Shown: positions 59,887-64,000 of the stretch, piece after piece
Layout of the letters: each line of letters begins with the position of its first letter
Position numbering within the stretch: the first letter of the stretch is position 1
Assembly: GCA_030432295.1 (NCBI GenBank)
Contig: JAUIHI010000009.1
Location: forward strand, 1-64,000
From: Anaerolineae bacterium
GTDB lineage: Bacteria; Chloroflexota; Anaerolineae; Caldilineales; Caldilineaceae
DNA length: 64,000 nt
Direction of reading: 5' to 3'
Made by a program: the position numbers and the translations under genes
The notes under the pieces: model-generated
Database searches by the model: none
The model's input: the letters and a program-made list of their open reading frames with translations, nothing else
Told to the model about the DNA's origin: nothing

Positions 59887-60037
59887 CGTAGGTTGGGTGG
59901 AATCCCAGCCTGCAATAGACCCGCCCTATCAACACCTCTGGGATTCCACCCAACGCAGGCGATCCTCCGCCGTTGGGTTCTTTCCCCACACCTTCGCCGG
60001 TATTCGCCATTTTTCTGGGGCAAGAACCCAACCTACG
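59887..60037. repeat. interspersed palindromic element C (CGTAGGTTGGGT ends)
   Basis: CGTAGGTTGGGTGGAATCCCAG begins the element and ACCCAACCTACG ends it, with internal GGGATTCCACCCAACGCAGG and GTTGGGTTCTTTCCCC. It lies in the 468-bp stretch 59781-60248, which carries no gene. Confidence 0.7.
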
Positions 60038-60127
60038 GCAACCCGCGCAGAGATTCCCCCATCTCCTCTCCGCCGCGTATAATAGACAGAGTAATATCCA
60101 GATTTGTTCCGGGTGTACCTCGCAGTG

Positions 60128-60205
60128 AAAACAGGAACGCAGATTACGCAGATTTTATCCGTGCGAATCCATCCTATCCGTGTGCATCCGTGTCCTTTAT
60201 TTTCA
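60128..60205. repeat. short-repeat element, ACGCAGATT/CCGTGTGCATCC family
   Basis: AACGCAGATTACGCAGATTTTATCC, then GCGAATCCATCC and TATCCGTGTGCATCCGTGTCC. It is kin to 27973 and 49921. It precedes the start of the next membrane-protein gene. Confidence 0.5.
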
Positions 60206-60248
60206 GTAGACAGTTTCATTCCCAACCGTAGCCGCGGACAGATCGATT

Positions 60249-62462
60249 TTGAATTCCTTCTCTCAGCCCAACACCGAACGCAAACTCTTTTTTCTGATTT
60301 TGCTTCTTTTCATCAGCTTCCGGGTGATGTCCGTCTTTCTGTTCCGCACAGGCGGCTTCATCGCCGACTTCTCCGATTACGACTACTACCGTACCTGGGC
60401 GCTGCTGACTCCGGCGGGCTACCGGGCCTTCGAGAATATGTGGACGGTCTACCCGCCCCTTTTCCCTGCCCTGATGATTTCTGTGTTCCAACTCTCTGCC
60501 CTCATCCCGCCCTGGGCAGACCCCCGCCTCTTTTTCTACAACTTTCTTAGCTTCGCACTCCTGATTTTTGAAATTGGCAACTTCCTGCTCATCTACCGTC
60601 TGGCGAAGAAGTTGGAGATTGGAAGCGTTGAAACGGCTCCCGCCGAAGCAACCAATCAACCAATCAACCAATCGACCACCCATCCCATCATCCCATCATC
60701 CCTTCTCCCACCCATCCTCTACGCACTCCTCTTCACCCCCGCCTACACTTTCCTCGGCTGGTTCGAGTCGATGCCCCTCTTCTTTATGCTGCTGGGGCTG
60801 GATTTGCTGCTGGAAAGCCGCCGTCGGCGTTGGGGTTGGGTGGGGAGCGCGTTGGCCGCGGGGCTGGGGATTCTGGCCAAGCTGACGCCCGCGCTGCTGA
60901 TTCCCCTGGCCGTGCGCTGGATGGGGGCGAAATTGAGCGTGCCCGCGGCCCGCGCCGAATGGTTCAATCCGCGTTCGACCGGAAATCTCCTGCGGCCAAC
61001 GCTTTACACACTGCTCGCTGCCGCCGCGGTGAGCGGATTTGGCTATCTGCTGGTGGGGGGCAACCCGGCATTCGCATTCAGCAGCCTGCGCGCCAACAGC
61101 ATTCGCCCGCCCTGGCAGAGTCTGTGGGCGCTGCTGGATGGATACTACGGCTTTGGCCAGGTCCCGCTGGATATGCGCAATCTGGCCGGGCTGGACGGTC
61201 CCCTCTGGCAGAGTAGCCTGCCCTGGACAACCATCACAATTGCCTTTGGCCTGCTCTTTCTCTGGCTCTATACCCGCCCCTACAACTGGCAGCAGCCCCG
61301 CACGCTCATCGCCTTTGCCGGGGTCAGTGTCATCTGGCTCTTTCTCTACAGCAAAGGCTGGAGTCCCCAATTTGCCCTGTGGGTAATGGCATTTCTGATG
61401 CTTCTCCTGCCAGACTTTCGAGGGGTCGCCATTTCCATCGGGCTGATGTTCAGCAATTTTGTCGAGTCCCATATTTTCATTATTATGCTGCCCAACGCGC
61501 ACTGGCTGCTGTGGGGTACAGTTCTCTTTCGCACCGCGCTCTTAATTCTGGTGGCCACGGAATTTCTGGGACAAATCTGGCCAGGCGGGACAGGTACGCG
61601 CATCCGCGGCTGGAGTAGCCGCCTGAGTTGGGGTGTGTTGACTGTCGGCGTATTGGCCGCGTTGCTCTCTCTGCCCAGCCTGGGACGGGCCTACGCCGAC
61701 TCCCGTCTGGCCGTCCATCCCTGCCGGGAAGCGGTGGAATATTTGCAGGTTCAGGCTGAATGGCCGGAGCGGGTGATCGCTACGGAACAGAGCGACGTCT
61801 GGGAGCAATTTTACCCCTGGCTGCGCACAGACTACGACATCCGTCTGATCGACGGCTATCGGCCCGGCGCGGAACCGGCCCAAGTGATTGGAGAGAAGCT
61901 GGCGGCTGTGGGCCAGGAGACCGGTGGGTTCTGGTGGCTGGCGATGGGTGATAAGCCACCCCAGGCCGCCGAGTACTTCCAGCGGGGCGATGTGCAGACG
62001 CTCGATGCCCAAACACTGGGCGATTGCCAACTGGCCCGGATTGTCCAACTGCCCCAGGCACCCATCGCCTCGGCAGCGACGGACGGCGGTCCGATCCATC
62101 TACTCGCCACCGAAACGGGCCAGGCCAGGCCGGGGGAAGCGCTGCATTTCGTGGTATACTGGCAGGCGGAAACGCCTGTGACGACCAGCTACACAGTCTT
62201 TGCCCAACTGCTCAACGAAGCCGGGCAACTGATCGTCCAGCAGGACAATCTGCCGGTGATGGGGCTGGCCCCCACCGACACCTGGCAGCCGGGAGTCGTC
62301 GTGCGCGATCCTTACCGGCTGGCGATTCCCCCAGAGGCAGCGCCCGGAAACTACCGGCTGATCGTCGGGCTGTACACAGCGGCGGGTCGTGTGCCGTTGC
62401 GGCTGGCCGACGGCAGCCAGTCCGATTTCGTCGAAATTTCCATACCGATTGCCAACCCGTAG
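60249..62462 (+). CDS. GT-C-like membrane glycosyltransferase (GT87/DUF2029-like) with soluble C-terminal domain
   Basis: The 737-residue product has about ten TM helices. The first loop is FRTGGFIADFSDYDYYRTWALLT, with D residues after TM1 as in GT-C mannosyltransferases; NMWTVYPPLFPAL and FGWFESMPLFFMLLGLDLLLES-type segments also fit the GT87/PIG-M group. From about 500 the protein is soluble, ending with a beta domain (LHFVVYWQAETPVTTSYTVF to SDFVEISIPI) similar to the end of the protein at 51273. The start is taken as TTG at 60249; the nearest ATG would remove the first helix. Residues about 134-153 (NQPINQSTTHPI) are repeat-encoded. Confidence 0.8.
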   Translation: MNSFSQPNTERKLFFLILLLFISFRVMSVFLFRTGGFIADFSDYDYYRTWALLTPAGYRAFENMWTVYPPLFPALMISVFQLSALIPPWADPRLFFYNFLSFALLIFEIGNFLLIYRLAKKLEIGSVETAPAEATNQPINQSTTHPIIPSSLLPPILYALLFTPAYTFLGWFESMPLFFMLLGLDLLLESRRRRWGWVGSALAAGLGILAKLTPALLIPLAVRWMGAKLSVPAARAEWFNPRSTGNLLRPTLYTLLAAAAVSGFGYLLVGGNPAFAFSSLRANSIRPPWQSLWALLDGYYGFGQVPLDMRNLAGLDGPLWQSSLPWTTITIAFGLLFLWLYTRPYNWQQPRTLIAFAGVSVIWLFLYSKGWSPQFALWVMAFLMLLLPDFRGVAISIGLMFSNFVESHIFIIMLPNAHWLLWGTVLFRTALLILVATEFLGQIWPGGTGTRIRGWSSRLSWGVLTVGVLAALLSLPSLGRAYADSRLAVHPCREAVEYLQVQAEWPERVIATEQSDVWEQFYPWLRTDYDIRLIDGYRPGAEPAQVIGEKLAAVGQETGGFWWLAMGDKPPQAAEYFQRGDVQTLDAQTLGDCQLARIVQLPQAPIASAATDGGPIHLLATETGQARPGEALHFVVYWQAETPVTTSYTVFAQLLNEAGQLIVQQDNLPVMGLAPTDTWQPGVVVRDPYRLAIPPEAAPGNYRLIVGLYTAAGRVPLRLADGSQSDFVEISIPIANP
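60649..60707. repeat. ATCAACCA repeat inside the GT-C gene
   Basis: The units AACCAATC, AACCAATC, AACCAATC, then CATCCCATCATCCCATC are in frame and encode ATNQPINQSTTHPIIPS between two membrane helices. Confidence 0.8.
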
Positions 62463-62517
62463 GGGCGCTGCGTGCTGCGCCCGTAGGCTGGAGGGCGCAG
62501 CACGCAGCGCCCCTACG
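62458..62517. repeat. perfect 25-bp palindrome, CGTAGGGGCG family
   Basis: The arms at 62458-62482 and 62493-62517 are fully complementary with a 10-nt loop. The left arm supplies the TAG stop of the preceding gene; the right arm ends eight bases before the next start. It may act as a terminator or mRNA-stabilising structure. Confidence 0.85.
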
Positions 62518-62524
62518 ACTTCAT

Positions 62525-64000
62525 ATGACTGTTTTATCCACCGACCCAACCGAACCCACACCCATCACCCGCCGGGAGCGCAGAACCGCCTTTCTTGTCG
62601 CGGCCCTGCTCTTTGCCTGCTACCTGCTCACCTACACCGGTGTCATTCAGAGCAGCGACGGGCTGGCGATGTTTGCCACCACCGAAAGTATTGTGCGGCG
62701 GGGCGAGGTGGACACAAACCAACTGCTGTGGATGGGTCTGCAACAGGGCAGCTTTGGGCCAGACGGCGAACTCTACAGCCGTAAAGGGTTGGGGATGACG
62801 CTGCTGGCTCTGCCGCTGGTCTGGCTGGCCCGGCTTTGGCCTGCCTTGGGACTGGCCCAGACCGCGCTGCTGCTCAATCCTCTGCTTACCGCCTGGACCG
62901 GTGGCCTGCTCTATCTGGCGGTGATCCGTCTGGGGTGGAGCCGATTTGCCGCTATCGCCGCTGCCTTGGCCTTCGGATTGGCGACCCTGGCCTGGCCCTA
63001 CACTCAGACTTTTTTCAGCGATACAATGGCCGGCTGGGGTCTCTTTGCCGCCACCTATTGGCTGCTGGCCTTTCAGCAGGAAAAGCACAAGCATATCCTC
63101 TTTTGGGCCGGGCTGGCCTGGGGGTTGGCCTATCTCTCCCGCTCCATCAATCTGGTTACGTTGCCGGTTTACGGCCTGGCGTTGATGGCTGTGTTGGCGA
63201 AGGGATGGGGATTGGATATTGGGTATTGGGTATTTCGCAGGCGCAGTGCTGGGAGCCAACACCCAATATCTAATACCCAATCTCTACTCTCCAATTTCCC
63301 ATTTCGGGAATGGATTCTCTTCGCCGCCCCCATTCTGGTCGCGGGGATTGTCTCGCTCTGGTGGAACTGGCTGCGCTTTGGCGCTCTGCTGGAAAGTGGT
63401 TATGTGGAGAGCGAAGCCTTCAACGGCGACTGGCTCTTCGGGCTGGCCGGTCTGCTGGTCAGCCCAGGCCGGGGACTCCTCTGGTACAGCCCGGTGCTGC
63501 TGCTGGTTCCGCTGGGCGTGGGCTGGTTTTGGCGGCGGGCGCGCTGGCTGCTGGTGAGCAGCGTGGGGCTGGCCCTGATCTATTGGCTGCTCTATGCCAA
63601 GTGGTATATGTGGCACGGGGGCTACAGTTGGGGGCCGCGCTTTCTGGTCCCGGTTCTGCCCTTTCTGCTGTTGATGACTGGGCCGGCTTGGCAGTGGATT
63701 TTCGTGGAAGAGCGCTGGGGACGGATCGGGCGTTGGCTGACGACGCTGCTGGTGCTGCTCTCCTTAAGCGTTCAATGGCTGGGAATGCTCGTTCCCTTTT
63801 CGCTGGTGCAGGACTGGCTGGACCGGACGGTCAAACCCCTTTTTGCGCCGGAGACTTTTACCCAATGGGCCTATTCGCCCCTCCTGCGCCAGTGGGATTT
63901 CATCCGGGACGACACAATCGTCTTTGCCTGGTGGCGGCTGGGGTCGCACGGGCCGGATTGGTTCGCGCTTTTCCTGCTTCTGGCCGGGTTGTCGGGCGGC
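62525..64000 (+). CDS. polytopic membrane glycosyltransferase-like protein, cut by the right edge
   Basis: The open frame runs from the ATG at 62525 to the window end (492 codons) without a stop. The product starts MTVLSTDPTEPTPITRRERR, then has about ten hydrophobic helices. LYSRKGLGMTLLALPLVW near residue 85 and the late MWHGGYSWGPRFLVPVLPFLLL match dolichol/undecaprenyl-phosphate-sugar GT-C proteins of the GT39/GT83 kind. Residues about 230-258 (GLDIGYWVFRRRS... QHPISNTQSLLSNF) are encoded by a TTGGATA-type repeat in frame. It follows the previous GT-C gene and is likely cotranscribed. C-terminus unknown. Confidence 0.78.
   Translation, partial: MTVLSTDPTEPTPITRRERRTAFLVAALLFACYLLTYTGVIQSSDGLAMFATTESIVRRGEVDTNQLLWMGLQQGSFGPDGELYSRKGLGMTLLALPLVWLARLWPALGLAQTALLLNPLLTAWTGGLLYLAVIRLGWSRFAAIAAALAFGLATLAWPYTQTFFSDTMAGWGLFAATYWLLAFQQEKHKHILFWAGLAWGLAYLSRSINLVTLPVYGLALMAVLAKGWGLDIGYWVFRRRSAGSQHPISNTQSLLSNFPFREWILFAAPILVAGIVSLWWNWLRFGALLESGYVESEAFNGDWLFGLAGLLVSPGRGLLWYSPVLLLVPLGVGWFWRRARWLLVSSVGLALIYWLLYAKWYMWHGGYSWGPRFLVPVLPFLLLMTGPAWQWIFVEERWGRIGRWLTTLLVLLSLSVQWLGMLVPFSLVQDWLDRTVKPLFAPETFTQWAYSPLLRQWDFIRDDTIVFAWWRLGSHGPDWFALFLLLAGLSGG
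63207..63298. repeat. TTGGATA/TTGGGTA repeat inside the last membrane-protein gene
   Basis: ATTGGATATTGGGT (63211-63224) pairs with ACCCAATATCTAAT (63261-63274) with one mismatch; tandem units extend on both sides, up to CTCTCCAATTTCCC. It is in frame with the coding sequence. Confidence 0.8.

Overview
The window looks like a chromosomal segment of a GC-rich, metabolically versatile bacterium. It is most probably a member of Chloroflexota of the Anaerolineae/Caldilineales type (inference). Supporting signs are the C5 route to heme joined to the coproporphyrin-dependent branch, an M81/MlrC-family hydrolase, many polytopic GT-C glycosyltransferases, flavin-dependent thymidylate synthase, Tat-type peptide-binding lipoproteins, and an abundance of short interspersed repeats. 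No phage, insertion sequence, CRISPR array, rRNA or tRNA was recognised.

Layout. 1-3.7 kb: the end of a YVTN beta-propeller protein, a bidirectional terminator, a membrane glycosyltransferase-like protein and an unusually long ThyX. 4.1-8.5 kb: nitrogen and amino-acid uptake (amt-glnK, then an amino-acid ABC permease and a lipoprotein with two nearly identical substrate-binding domains). 8.6-9.7 kb: a small zinc-ribbon-like protein and a TumE/TumA-like toxin-antitoxin pair. 9.9-20.8 kb: a nine-gene heme cluster, all on the minus strand, in the transcription order radical-SAM/SPASM (AhbD/NirJ-like), hemY/cgoX, hemA, hemC, hemB, hemQ/chdC, hemE, hemH/cpfC, hemL. hemD is absent. 21-28.7 kb: catabolic genes (mannonate dehydratase, a Zn-less MDR dehydrogenase coupled to an APH-type kinase, MlrC-like), a HI1419/HI1420-type toxin-antitoxin pair, a class-A beta-lactamase-fold protein and a PIN-domain pair. 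28.7-32.4 kb: a dipeptide/oligopeptide ABC transporter (permeases C and B, and a frameshifted Tat-lipoprotein binding protein) with a good promoter. 32.8-43.1 kb: a plus-strand, largely overlapping run starting with two Cna/carboxypeptidase-regulatory-like proteins that share an unrecognised C-terminal domain, then a class IV aminotransferase, three glycosyltransferases, three methyltransferases and a flippase-like membrane protein. 43.2-48.6 kb: a secreted four-module protein, a PD40 lipoprotein and two nucleotide-sugar epimerases. 48.6-64 kb: a surface lipoprotein, a DegT aminotransferase, three very large GT-C membrane proteins (one running off the right edge), sugar oxidoreductases, a GalE-like epimerase, a DUF433/DUF5615 pair, a C-terminally truncated GT4 and a YbaK deacylase.

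The most unusual features are these. (1) The sequence is peppered with several families of roughly heptameric short tandem repeats arranged as long inverted repeats. They resemble the STRR sequences of heterocystous cyanobacteria. They sit between genes, at gene ends, nested around larger palindromic elements and, repeatedly, in frame inside coding sequences. (2) The heme cluster appears to encode two different enzymes able to decarboxylate coproheme, the peroxide-dependent ChdC and an AhbD-like radical SAM protein with a Gly-His-Pro repeat. (3) There is a recent 738-bp in-gene duplication of a binding-protein domain, and a ThyX that seems to contain two ThyX-like halves. (4) Two neighbouring non-secreted modular proteins share a C-terminal domain I cannot place.
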